NCBI GenBank assembly: GCA_949126835.1
Contig: OX421508.1
Span: 20,026,598-20,090,597, forward strand
Direction: 5' to 3'
DNA length: 64,000 nt
Source: Anisus vortex
Lineage: Eukaryota > Mollusca > Gastropoda > Planorbidae
Part shown: positions 1-33,871 of the stretch, piece after piece
How the letters are laid out: each line of letters begins with the position of its first letter
Position numbering within the stretch: the first letter of the stretch is position 1
The notes under the pieces: generated by a model
The model's database searches: none
Seen by the model: the letters and a program-made list of their open reading frames with translations, nothing else
Told to the model about the DNA's origin: nothing
Made by a program: the position numbers and the translations under genes

Positions 1-22500
<22,500 letters not shown>

Positions 22501-22729
22501 ACTTAAAGAAATTGTTCCCAACACAGATCAACTGGTCAAAGTTTGATTTCGTTTATAGATTATACATTTATAAAATGAGAACAATATCCATCTACTTTTT
22601 TTTTCAAATTTTTCATCTTTATCAGTAGTCATCACTTTTAAAATAACAAACATATTGTAAGCCTAGAGCTCATTTAAAACCAAGCAATAGAAACATGCAT
22701 AGAACTTATTCGGTATCATTAGCTTAGAG

Positions 22730-23612
22730 CATAGGTTCTCAACCTTTTTCGGCTCACCGCCCCCTTTTACATTTTTTTTCCGCTCACCGCCCCCCAACTT
22801 AATTTTAGCGGAAACATTTGTTAATTAAAGGGAGATAATTAACCCTTTTCATTTTAGGTAATATTTCAATTTGTTTTACTTTTATAAAAAAACTGAATGG
22901 CTTGCATTTATAACTTTAAAATGATATGATAGAACTGTAAAAATTATTTGAAAATTGTATAAATATTATATGACTAAAGAATTTATATGAATATTTTCAA
23001 GCATTTTAATAACTACCCAGTTTGTATAATTACTACGTATCTATACCGCTCAGTTATTGTGGTTACCTCCTTTCAAAAGATCCAAACGCATTAAAGGACA
23101 TCTCGGATCGCTTCTCGGCCTTTTGGCTAGGTTCGATCACTCTGGCTTCCTCACACAATGTGTAGATCTTCTCCGCCTTGTGCGATTAGATTTTTCACAA
23201 CTGTGTAGGAGGTCTGAGTTACCCCACCCCCCGAGCTACGGCTCTCAAAAACTATACGATGCCTAGTAGGCCCAAAGGAGGGGCAAGGAGATCAAACTCC
23301 GCCGCGCCTCCTAAAGGAAATAAAAAAATAAATAAATAAAGGACATCTCGGTAAAACGAGTAAAATTAGTAATATTAGCCGATGTTAAGGCGACAGTCCG
23401 GTGAACCAACCATAAGACGAGACGGCCGCATAACATATTTGCCAAGTAATCGATTCAAAAAGCTGAGTTGTTGAAATTATAGCAGGTAGGCCTACGTATG
23501 TACCGCCCACTTGCCCTTCATCGCCCCCCAATCGCCCCCGGGAATGTTATCGCCCCCCTAAAGCTTCTCATCGCCCCCTGGGGGGCGATATCGCCCCCGT
23601 TGAGAACCTATG
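22730..23612. mobile_element. hAT-like element with GGGGGCGAT subterminal motifs, hosting a retroposed insert
   Basis: Ends CATAGGTTCTCAAC and GTTGAGAACCTATG, perfect inverted repeats, followed inside by CGCCCCC-rich subterminal arrays. Flanks GCTTAGAG / ATGTAGAG (5 of 8). The interior is related to the hAT at 57898-59967 (TTAATTAAAGGGAGATAATT and neighbours). No transposase frame. Lies 230 bp after the TMC stop codon. Confidence 0.85.
23107..23340 (+). mobile_element. Retroposed element with a U2 snRNA head (SINE-like)
   Basis: The first 23 bases are identical to the start of U2 snRNA (ATCGCTTCTCGGCCTTTTGG and CTA). After that it leaves U2 and continues with about 190 bp of unrelated sequence and an A-rich AAATAAA tail. 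Perfect 14-bp target duplication AAAGGACATCTCGG at 23093-23106 and 23338-23351. A related host element at about 59320-59350 has the site without an insert. Either a snRNA-derived SINE or a U2-LINE template-switch chimera. Confidence 0.8.
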
Positions 23613-23732
23613 ATGTAGAGTTTATATGTTCAAGGGGTTATCATTGTATAATACAAGTTTAAACACATTTTTTTGTAAAGCAACTTTTAACCAACGAGAA
23701 TGACAGAAATACGCTCATGTGTATATTATTTT

Positions 23733-24175
23733 ATCTTATACATTAAGGACGCTCCTTCTATAAAGAAGTTTATTGCGTCCTACGCTCATCCGTGTTCAGA
23801 GTCAAGTCTTGCTTTTTTTAATTAATGTTTTAAATGATGTTAAGTTACTGGTTTTCCTAATTTGTTCAGGAACCAATTCCATGCCCGAATGCCACTCGGG
23901 AAGAAAGAGTACTTATATGCATTTGTTCTCGCATAAGGGACAAGGAAAGTGTTTTTGTCTTTATGTTTATCTGAGCCCTGCAACAGGTTGTTATTGGGTT
24001 GTATTTCTAAATTAGAGTTTAATGCCTTACGAATTATTACTATTTTACTCTTTGCCCTTCTGTCCTCTAGTGTTTCTAGGTTTAGTGATTTGACTAATGG
24101 TGTTACTCTTGTTAATTGGGAATATTCACTAGTTATGAACCTTGCAGCTCTTTTTTTTAATTTGTTCGAATTTTT
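23733..24175 (-). pseudogene. LINE C-terminal fragment (same family as 8818-9825)
   Basis: Minus strand reads RAARFITSEYSQLTRVTPLV through NTFLVPYARTNAYKYSFFPS, nearly identical to the LINE at 8818-9825, then the hairpin and TAAGATAA tail at 23733-23770. Heavily 5'-truncated with a shifted end. Confidence 0.88.
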
Positions 24176-24820
24176 TTTTTTTTTTTTAACCAATTATCAT
24201 ATTTTAATACATTTTATTGTTAAATATTACATTATATTACATTTTTATGTTATAGTATTGTTACAGTGTATAATATATGCATATATAATATATATTCTAA
24301 TAAATCATGTTCATTGACATTATATCATGTAATAATTATAGTGGACTACATTATAATATATTATGCGATTTATATTATATTATATATTTTATTATGTTAT
24401 GTTATAGTGTTATTAAATCTTATTATATTATGTTATATAAAAATGATATTTATATCATTTTATTATATTCATCTTGAACATTATTTTTATAATAAAAACT
24501 AGATCTATGTTTTCATAACGGTTAATTTTGTTTGCGTCAATAATTCAATGGAAAATGTACAGTCTTACAACATTTAAAATCTAACATTAGACTTATATAA
24601 CTCAACAATCTTATACGATATAGGAACATTAGTAGCATTTAGGGTAAGATACTAGTCTTAATAAAACACACAGAAAAGACATTTAAAAAATAACAACATA
24701 TCTTTTCTTGTTCCCTAAGCAAGAACAAATTCATAGTTGTTTTTTTTTATTTACCAAGTGTCCTTTGGACAGAGTAAGGGTTGACATCATTAAAAAAAAA
24801 AACAGCCCGGATCAAATAAT
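24176..24820. other. AT-rich stretch, no gene seen
   Basis: Mostly TTATATTA-type low-complexity sequence (24176-24500), then unique AT-rich DNA with short A and T runs. Open frames are short and of extreme composition. Confidence 0.6.
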
Positions 24821-24905
24821 AATAATGATAATAATAATAGTATTTGTATAGCGCTGCCAACAAATATAATGTAAGCTCAGAGCGCATTTAACATACAACT
24901 AAGAA
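24820..24905 (+). mobile_element. LINE/SINE tail with (AAT)n and GTATAGCGCTGCC hairpin
   Basis: (AATAAT)n followed by GTATAGCGCTGCCAACAAAT, AAGCTCAGAGCGCATTTAA. The same tail is at 62340-62420 and, more diverged, at 34632-34680. Confidence 0.55.
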
Positions 24906-25064
24906 CACGGACATTACTCTAGCCTAGGAGACAAAGCTAACTGATGATTTAAAAAAAATTTACTGAATTAGGTTGAACTTTCCGTAATTTTTTTATCGGG
25001 ATATTTAGTTAGCAGCGCATTGCATTGCACCAACAAGGACCTCAACAATAATACTAATACTAAT

Positions 25065-25160
25065 GATAATAATAATAAAAACTATTTCTATAGCGCTTGT
25101 ATCCATGCTATTACATTTAGCATGCTCAGTGCGATAAATGTATTAATTGCAGTGGCAGAT
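25065..25160 (-). mobile_element. LINE 3'-tail fragment
   Basis: Reverse complement of the tail at 42600-42715 (TCTATAGCGCTTGTATCCAT, GCATGCTCAGTGCG). Confidence 0.6.
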
Positions 25161-25429
25161 GTATTGGTATGCATGGCAAAAATCGGTTTGGAATCGGATT
25201 TCTAGAATCGAAAATCGGTTTTGGTAAAAAACAACAACAACACTATATTAACATCCCTGATCAGAATAAAACTTCAATTGCCCTCCTACGGGACACTATA
25301 TTCACACATAATTTGCACAATCTGCCCTCCCCTACTTGCTCGATGTCCACACCCCCCCCCCCCCCCCTTTATCCTCGACCGTACCCTACTGTTATTATTT
25401 TGTTGAGATTGGAATAGAGGCATATAAGC

Positions 25430-27444
25430 CAGGCATGTCAAACGTGCGGCCCGCGAGCCGCATGCGGCCCTTTGCAAGCACGCCTGCGGCCCGCACAAAG
25501 GATACTGCAATTGTATCATTTAATGGCGAAAAATGCAGTTTTGTATGCAATAAAAGCATTGCCACGGCAAAAGAGTACAACTTAAAAAGTCATTATGAAA
25601 CTAACCTTCGATCCTGTGATTGATTTGAGGGCTTAATGCGTGTTTCAAGACTAAAAAAAATAGATCAAGCCAATGTCGCTTCCGTTACTGCAAGCTATGA
25701 ACTCAGCCGAATGGTCGCCATTAATGGGAAATCTTACAGGGAAGGAGATTTCGTAAAGCATTTTCTTATGAAAGCGGATGACATTGTGTGCCCACAGAAG
25801 TCACATATATTTAAGAATATTTCGTTAACCAGGAACACTGTTGCTGGACGGGTTGATGAAATGGCAGTTGAACGCTGCATCACCCAAAATTAAACATTTT
25901 TCTATTGCTATTGATCAGACTGTTGACATCACTGGAATAGCACAGCTTGCAGTTTTTATTAGGGCCTGTGACAGTGAATTTAATATTTATGAAGAACTGA
26001 TCGAACTAATCCCAATGAGCGAAGCGAAAACATCTTTGAAAAAGTCGAGCAGATTCTGCATGACTATGATTTTGAGTTGAGTAAACGTGTGTGTTTATCT
26101 ACTGACGGTGCTGCGAATATGGTTGGCAGACATAATGGAGTTGCTGCCAAGTTAAGAAGAAAAATTGAGAACTCGTATCCAGATTCATTATTGCACTTTT
26201 CCACTGAATCAGCAAAATGTGTGTTCAAAGACTTTAAAATTGAATCACGTGCTTAGTGTGGTCACAAAAACAGTGAACTTTATCAAATGCAATGCTCTCA
26301 ATCATCGTCGATTCAGTCAGCTGTTAGAAGAAATGGATAGTCAGTTCACCGATGTTCCATTCTACACAGCAATCCGTTGGTTGTCGTGTCACAAAGTGCT
26401 GAAAAGATTTCATTTGCTGAGACCAGATATTGCTTTATTTTTGTAGACGAAAGGTGAAAAAAACAGATGAAATAAAAGATGAAAGTTGTATCCAAGATCT
26501 AGCGTTTGCTGTGGACATTACTGCATATTTAAGTGATCTTAATTTGAAATTACAAGGCAAAAACAAACTCATCACTCACTTGTACGGCGACATCAAGTAT
26601 TTTATTACAAAACTAAGCTTATGGAAGACACAGTTGTCACGTGAAAATTTAGTTCATTTATTAACTGCAAAGAACTAAAAAACCAGGCCAATGCTGAATA
26701 TGTAATGACCTTTGCTAAATATGAGAGTCACATAGAGTTATTGTCAAAAGAGTTCCAGAAAAGATTTAGTAATTTCTCATCTTAAGAATATCATTTTGCA
26801 TTAACCTCGTCACCATTCAACTTTGATGTTGTCAAAGCAGAGAAAAACTTGCTAAGGATGGAGCTATTAGAAATGCAGTCTGATTCTACACTCAAAGTAA
26901 AGTATCTAGAAGTCGGGATACCTGGCTTCTATTCATACCTTCCTGAAAAGTTTACAAACTTCAGAAACTTTTCAACTAGGATTTTGGCAATGTTCGGTTC
27001 CACCTATGTATGTGAACAGTTATTTTCCTTCATGAAATTAACAAAAACTTATCAGAGATCAAGGCTGACCGATGAACACTTGTCATACCTGATGAAGGTC
27101 GGAACTGCAAATACATTTCAGCCAAATGTACGAAACATTTTAATGAAAAGGAGGCATTAAACCCCAGGACAAAACACTGATTAAAGTGTAAAAATGATTG
27201 AATGTTCTTAAATAAATGTTGGATTACAATTGTTATATTTGGCGTTGTGGGGCGTTAGCTTAATAAAGCCGTTGAAGTAGGCGTGCAACGCAACCCTGTA
27301 TAGCCCACTGTGACATAAATGTCACGTTCTTTTCAATAATAATTCAATAAGATTACAGTGTTTCTCAGATTTGTTGGTGTGGCCCGCCGGTATACTTAAA
27401 GTATCTTATGCGGCCCTTGGTGCCTTTTAAGTTTGGCACGCCTG
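25430..27444 (+). mobile_element. hAT transposon, 2015 bp, GTF2IRD2-like, inactive
   Basis: Ends CAGGCATGTCAAACGTGCGG and AAGTTTGGCACGCCTG; target duplication ATATAAGC / ATATAGGC (7 of 8). GCGGCCC subterminal motifs at both ends. Encodes a broken transposase on the plus strand. Confidence 0.93.
25484..27160 (+). pseudogene. hAT transposase (GTF2IRD2-like), multiple frameshifts and stops
   Basis: Pieces in several frames, in family order: an N-terminal part (ATAKEYNLKSHYET), the catalytic core start (FSIAIDQTVDITGIAQLAVF), LSTDGAANMVGRHNGVAAKL, YTAIRWLSCHKVLKRFHLLR, DLNLKLQGKNKLITHLYGDI and the C-terminal dimerisation motif (FGSTYVCEQLFSFMKLTKTY, about 26995-27055). The last 103 codons are open. 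Related to transposases that gave rise to vertebrate GTF2IRD2, ZBED and EPM2AIP1-like proteins. Needs at least four frame changes, so not functional. Confidence 0.88.
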
Positions 27445-27452
27445 ATATAGGC

Positions 27453-28560
27453 CACGAAGTTTGCTATCCTGTATAGATTCAATCTATGATTAAATAGTAA
27501 GCTATTGACGGGCAAGTGCGTGTGTGTTATACAAACGCACGGACTAATTTCTATTTATTCATTTATGAAATTTATTATAAAAAGTATCATTATTGACGTC
27601 AATTTATCTTGACCCCCCTCCTCCCCTCCCCTCCCCTAAGTTAACAATTTGCATCTTAAAAAAAAACACCTCCTCCCTATTTTGTTGACGTAATTAATAG
27701 ACGACCCATTAGCTGTTAAGTCCGTTGGCCAATGTATTGGGGGACAAGCTTCTGCCTTCAAAATGATTCTCTTCACTTTTCATGTGACGGCCACACTGGA
27801 AGAACGTCTTGTCTTTTTTGGATACAATGACTTATGACACCTGCTACGTAGATATGGGCCTTAGCTATCACCAGTAAAACTACTGCAGCTTAAAGCTATG
27901 TAAGTACTGAGATATTTAAGTTTCTAAACATCATTAGACCGTGACAAAACGCCGTTAAGTCCATTTTTACGTTTGTTTACTTTAATAAAACGATACGACT
28001 CCAAAAATCACATGCCACGAATCTGAATAAAACCAATCGGCTTGCAGTAACCAAGGGATTGATTACAATAGTAATGGCTAATGGCCAAGTTGTAAGCTAG
28101 TCGAGTGGAGAAAAAAGAAAGATATTAATAAAAAATGTCAAAGAAAACAAAAAAAAAATGATTAAGTTGTAACAAAGCGGAGGAAATATTGTCTTTTTTA
28201 AACGTAAAAAGATTTAATAAAATACTTTCAACAGATAAAAAGATGATCTAATAGGCACCTAATTTACGTCGAAACTAGCTTAGGCATGTATACCTAAGCC
28301 TGGTACTAGCCAAGTGAGCTTAACTTAAAAAACGTAATCTTTATTCTGTAATGAGAATGAGAACTTGAAAGGATCCAGTAGCGTAAAAAAGTATTTTAAT
28401 AATTTGAACAAGCCATGTAGCATACTTTATACTGTTTCTATTTTTTTTTTTAAATTGCATTTCAACAATTAAATTTGTTACAATATGATTATTGAACCTT
28501 GCTAGATCTAGTTAATTCTAGTTTAATTTAATTTGATACGAAGTGAAGGTCACATTCTAG
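27453..28560. other. No gene seen
   Basis: AT-rich DNA with the C-run repeat (27480-27720) and otherwise unique-looking sequence. No open frame with coding character. Confidence 0.55.
27480..27720 (-). repeat. Dispersed repeat with C-runs (relative of 13150-13330)
   Basis: Shares ATTGACGTCAATTTATCTTG, the C-rich run and the flanking AT-rich segment with 13150-13330 in inverted orientation. Confidence 0.65.
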
Positions 28561-29874
28561 CAGGGGTCGGCAGCCTTTTGCTAATGGTGTGCCAAGCTAG
28601 GATTTCTAAATCATTCAGCGTGCCTACAGCCTAAACGTCAACCTGCTCTATTATACTTGTTTTCTTTTAATACAAGTTGGTAATTTAAATCCGTAGCTAG
28701 ACAGGCCAAAAGCAAAGGAACTCTATAAAGAAAATCGTTAAAGCGTTTTATATTTAATTAAAACAAATTATGTGTAGGCCTATGTGATTATCATCCTTTT
28801 TATTAGCATTTATACAAAATTATATTACCAAAAGTTACCATTTATGGTAACTATTTTTACAGGTTGCCATTTAGTTGTCAAGAAGCATATCTATCATCTG
28901 ATAATATTGATTTCAATATTTTGTTCTCAGTTTAACTGAGATATTCTTTCATTTAAATCTAGTTCCCATTTTTTCAAATACAACGTTTAGCGGAATTGAT
29001 AAAAAGTAATCATCCAAACTGGGTAGTATATGTAATGTTCAGAAAATGTGCATATATTATATTAGGCATATAATATTTATAAAAATTTCAACTACTTTAT
29101 GACAGTTTGGTCATTATAATGTTATAATTTAAAGATTATTTAGTCTTTTAAAAAAAATAAAAAAACATAATATTAGAAATATTAGCGGAAAAAAAGTAGA
29201 TACTTATCTCCCTTTAATTAAAATAAAGATTCTAAATTTCATTCAAAAGGGATGCCAAACAAGTAATAAATTGTAATAAAAAAATATTACTGACTAATTA
29301 TTTTTTTTTTTACATAATCTAGCGTTGTGGTATTCATTACAAGATTTAATTATTAGAGGTACACAATTAATTTACGTTAAATAGTTGTAAGGAAACATTT
29401 CCTGCATTAATTATTTGTCCATTCAACCATGAGGAGTTTATCTCTTAATAACACTTTGGCACATTTCTATGCCCATTTTATTAAAGGTTTAAAATTCAAC
29501 TGGCTACGCCAATATCCCTACAATTAATAAAAAAAAGTAGACTTTCTACATCTAAGAAGGTCGTAGTAAGATTAAGCCAGTTATGCTTGATTAGGTATGA
29601 AAAAATCTATTTGAAAGTCTTGAATCTCCGCTTTGAGTGCTTCGATGTGCTTCTGAAAAATCCCAACAATCTATCTAAATATATGCCTTTGTAAAAAGAA
29701 GTACATATAGTTAAATGTTGTGAAATCGATTTCACTCGATATAAATATTACTAAAAAATATATTTGTTTTTGTTTTCATCAATAATAAAACACCTCTTGG
29801 GGGTCTCTCGCGTGCCATTAAAAATCGCTCTGCGTGCTAAGTTTGGCACGCGTGCCTTAGGTTGCCGATCCCTT
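28561..29874 (-). mobile_element. Longer relative of the 'GGTCGGCAAC' hAT family, transposase lost
   Basis: Left end CAGGGGTCGGCAGCC, right end GTTGCCGATCCCT, about 1.3 kb. The interior matches, in reverse complement, the non-terminal part of the element at 57898 (for example the stretch near 29580-29650 and that near 58235-58340). No open transposase frame remains. Target duplication not clear; a LINE begins right after its right end. Confidence 0.75.
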
Positions 29875-29879
29875 TTTAG

Positions 29880-31540
29880 TGGATACCAGGTCATAAGCAG
29901 GAACTTAGAGTGGACAGGGACGGCCAACCGCTTGTGCCTAACCTTTACGGTGATGTATCAGTAAAATTAAATACAAAACTGTCACCGTTTTTTAACTATG
30001 AAGCAGGAATGAGAGAGGGAGAACATCTAAGCCCTCTATTATTTTCTATGTTTATTAATGACTTAGATTCTTATTTAGAACTAAAAGGCGCAAGTAGCTT
30101 AACTATCAGCAACGATAACAACGCAGAGATACTACAAATATTCACATTATTATATTATGCTGACGACACAACAATCCTAGCTAAAATTGCAAAATAATTA
30201 CAGAAAAACTTAAATATTTACAGTAACTATTGCAAGGAGAACCACTTAAACATAAATGAAGATAAGACCAAAATAATGATATTCGGTAGAAAGGGAAGGG
30301 TAGGAAATCACAAATTTGTACTAAATAATAGTATAATAGAAATAGTTTCTAAATTTAAATACCTGGGAATAATCTTCTCAGCAAACGGATCCTTCTCAGA
30401 ACACAGAAAATATTGTAAGATAAAAGGTACTAATGCTATGTTCAACCTTCTCAGAAAATGCCATACACTAAGCTTGTCCATAGATAGTCAAATTGATCTA
30501 TTTGACCAAACAGTACTACCTATACTAACCTACGGTTGCGAACTATGGGGTATGGAAAATTGTGACATTTTAGAAAATATTAGACTAAGATATTTTAAGA
30601 TGATTTTAAAATTGAACACAAAAACACCAAATTATGTAGTCCTAGGCGAAACTGGCAAACTTTATATAAGATCATTTATTAAAAAAAGAATGTTACACTT
30701 CTGGATCAAAATAGCGACCGGTAAACAAAGCAGAATTTCTAAAATAATTTATAACATTTTACTTAAAGAGCACCTGGTTGAAAAATGCAAATGGTCCGCC
30801 AATATAAAGTTACAACTAGAACAACTAGGATTAGGATATATTTGATTAGAACAAGATATAATAGATACTAAACTTTCAAAATCAATAATTAACTTACGTA
30901 TAAATGATCAAAGTAAACAAGAACTTTATGAGAGTATGCAAATAAGCAATAAAGGTAAATTATATAGCGCTCTAAAATATAAATCTGACTGGGAAAATAT
31001 TCCACCCTTTTTAAATAAATTACATCTGAAAGAAGCTATCTATATACTAAAAATACGAACAAGTAATAATAAATTCCCTGTTGAACTGGGTCGCCACTCC
31101 AGAATAGATTATAATTTAAGATTATGTCCCCTTTGCTTAAAAGATATAGGAGATGGATTTCACTATTTACTCCAATGTGTGCACTTCAATGCCCAACGAA
31201 AAATGTATCTAAAAAAATATTACTATAACAGACCTAATGTAGAACAAATGTCGGAACTGCTTAATTCTAGTTCTCTAAAAGAACTTAAAAAACTAAACAT
31301 ATTTTCAAAAATATTTGTATCTGCTTTTAAAAAATGAAAAAAAGGTTAGAAACGTTTAAGTATTTTAACATGTTGGTTTGTCACTATGTTAATGAGAGAT
31401 AGTCGTGGAAGTAATGTAATATAGCCTACTAAGCCGTGAATGATTTCTTAAATGTTCGTTCTCACTATGTTAATGCTGTGCAGGTCTAATGAAAGTGATG
31501 TACCTGTATGTCTATGTTAGTAAATAAAGTTGTCGTTTTT
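29880..31540 (+). pseudogene. 5'-truncated non-LTR retrotransposon reverse transcriptase with two stops
   Basis: One frame (codons starting at positions divisible by 3) stays open from about 29934 to 31337 except for TAA at 30195 and TGA at 30843. It reads GEHLSPLLFSMFINDL, YADDTTILA (RT box), KFKYLGIIFSANGSF, LPILTYGCELWGMENC, and a late Cys/His cluster CPLC-x8-H-x4-C typical of the C-terminus of this LINE type. No endonuclease; truncated at the 5' end against the hAT end at 29874. The 3' part ends near AATAAAG at 31524. Few mutations, so a fairly young dead copy. Confidence 0.88.
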
Positions 31541-31574
31541 TTTTTCTTTGTTTCCCCCCCCCCCCCCCCAAAAA

Positions 31575-31811
31575 ATAATAATTGTATTATAAACTAAATT
31601 ATCCCTCTGAATTTTCTTTTAGGATACCTTTAATTATTACATTTTTTATTACCTTCATTTTTATTACTAATATTTGTATTACTATTATTGTTCAATTTAT
31701 TATTCACCAATGCTATAATTTTCTTAAGTTTTTGACTATGCCTTTATTGTACCTATGTACTATGTGGCAAATAAATATTGTTCATTGTTCATTGTTCATT
31801 GTTTTTCATTG
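31575..31811 (+). mobile_element. LINE 3'-tail (CR1/L2-like)
   Basis: ATTGTACCTATGTACTATGT then GGCAAATAAA and a (TTGTTCA)n terminus, the typical microsatellite-like tail of CR1/L2-type LINEs. Confidence 0.6.
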
Positions 31812-31915
31812 AGTGAATATACAATATAAAATATAAGCAACAAGCAATCCGTTAGTGACAATTCTAATCGTCTAGCTCTATTTCCTAAGTTAAAGGAAAA
31901 CGGCTTTCATTTCAG

Positions 31916-32229
31916 AATTTTAAAAAATGTTGCGTTCTGCGTCCGATGAATCGTAAGTTTTTACTTTAAACTTCATTTGTATTAAGTTAACATTTAAAGT
32001 GGAGATGATATAACATAAAATGATGCAATATAATACTTATAAACGCTAGTAATATTTTGTTGTGACGCGGAAGGGGGGGGGGAGTACGGAATTAAACTTT
32101 ACTTTTAGGAAGCGAGAAAACGAGGCTAAACTTCTAGCTTCAACCATGCGCCAGGTTTTTGTTCATCGAGAGTATGTACCAGACTATCAGACAGAGCTAC
32201 ATTATCTATTTAGCCAAAAAAATAAATGA
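31916..32229 (+). CDS. Candidate two-exon gene, 48-residue protein
   Basis: Exon A 31916-31952 (acceptor ATTTCAG, ATG at 31927 after an in-frame TAA, donor GTAAGT) and exon B 32109-32229 (acceptor ACTTTTAG, TGA at 32227). Phases join exactly across Ser. The product is hydrophilic and charged, e.g. KRENEAKLLASTMRQVFVHR then EYVPDYQTELHYLF. AATAAA overlaps the stop codon. I do not recognise the family; the R..F..REY..DY..EL pattern loosely recalls small ciliary microtubule-associated proteins, which is only an impression. The splice fit and the codon character argue for a real small gene or for the last exons of a longer one. It could be chance. Confidence 0.35.
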
Positions 32230-33870
32230 AAAAAAAACCTGATGTCTAGAGCAGGAATTGACTATAATCCGTCACCCATATGGTGCAGTGGTGTGGTACT
32301 GCAAAATTAACAAAACTAAAGACCCCACATAAATAAAAAAAAAATAAAAATAATTACAGAATTTGCAATCTAGCATGTTGGAGAACACAGTTCAACTATA
32401 CAATGTGAATTTCTACATCAACAGCAGCAACAATAGCAACTTATTGCAAGTGTTGTTTAATTGCACTAAATCATTTATGTTGTATAGTTTACAAATCATA
32501 GGGCCTATTTTAATTCATTTAATGAATATTATAAGCAAGGGCACCAAAGTCTTTTCAACTGCCTGGGGCCTCTCAGGGTATTAATCCAATCCAGGTGCCA
32601 ATGATCCCGTCTTGGTTAAGGAGTCAGTTGTGTCGGTATTAGGAATTCTCATTTAACCCGGTAGGCTATCCACTGGAGGGTCACTGTTACTCTATGCCTA
32701 ATGCTAAGCAAAGAAATAGTTAGCAAGCCCATGGCCTAAAAGCCTGAACGCGTATGATAAAAAATGGCGAAATCAGATGCTGGTTCCGACACAACCTCCA
32801 AAAACTATACTCATTGGCTTGATGGCATTTCTGATGGCTTCCATCACTGTCTCGTAATGTAATTGCAGATTGTGCCACATGACCTGGACGACCCTTAACA
32901 CATATCTCATTTCCACTGGTGTCTCTTCCATTAGAAAATTAAATAATGCATGCAGAATAGGACTGACTGTATAGTCTCCATGTCTCTATAGTAGTATTTA
33001 TCCTATCATTTGGAAAGTTGGCTCAATAAATTAGTCTCGAGCAAACCTTTGATAGGCAGAAAGACTGTCTGTAATATATAAGAAAAGAAAACTAGTAATT
33101 GTAACAACATTTAAAGCCGGGAAACGTGATATATATAAGTAACACAATTTCTTTTTTGTTACAGCTATGTAAGCTGATAAAGAAATAACCAACAAGACTA
33201 TTTTACTTTAAAATTTAGATTTACATTAAGTTTTGTCATGCTTACAGTGTTTTATTTTTTTTTTTTTTTTTTTTTTTAAATTACTAAATTTAAATTTACA
33301 ATTTGGATTTTAGTATGTTTTTCAAGTAACTAAAAGTAAATAGCGTTTTATTTGTTGTTTGTCTTTGAAATGAATTATATAAACAAAAAGCTCTGAAATG
33401 TAATAGAACAGAAACAATAAATACTAAAAATACTAAAATACTAAGTGGTGCCTGGACACAGTAGAGTTAGTTCTCCGAGCCCCAAAAGAGTACGCTCGCT
33501 CGCATTCTCAAAAAAGGTGGGGTTCAAGTCTGGTGTACTGACCGAAAAGTAATAATGTGACTTAAAGCGCGCTGGCTTTCTCCTTCTCGGCCGTATACGT
33601 GTGGTGATCGAAAACATAGTTAAATGAACTTCGCAAAAAAACAAAAAAAAAAAAGATACCCACAGAATTAAGAAGAAAAGAATAGAAATAACTTGTTTTA
33701 AATACATTCTGTTTGCTAAGGATATAACCATCGGGCGTGCTGTTTTAATAGCTGAGAATTGTTTTTTACAAAAAAGAATAGAGCGTTCCTATAACGTATC
33801 ATATTTGTAATTGCCACATAGATACAGTAAATAAAAATGTTGAAACTTTTTTTAAAATCTCTTCAAAAAT
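32230..33870. other. No recognised gene
   Basis: AT-rich, with simple-sequence runs (T-run at 33247-33277). The stretch 33430-33610 is more GC-rich and its minus strand contains a weak B-box-like CTTGAACCCCACC, so it may be an old SINE; not certain. A LINE-type tail (CTGTCTGTAATATATAAG) is near 33064-33085. Confidence 0.45.
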
Positions 33871-33871
33871 G

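Noticed and set aside
23107..23340. A functional U2 snRNA gene
   Set aside because: Only the first 23 nt match; the branch-point recognition region, Sm site and 3' stem-loops are absent.
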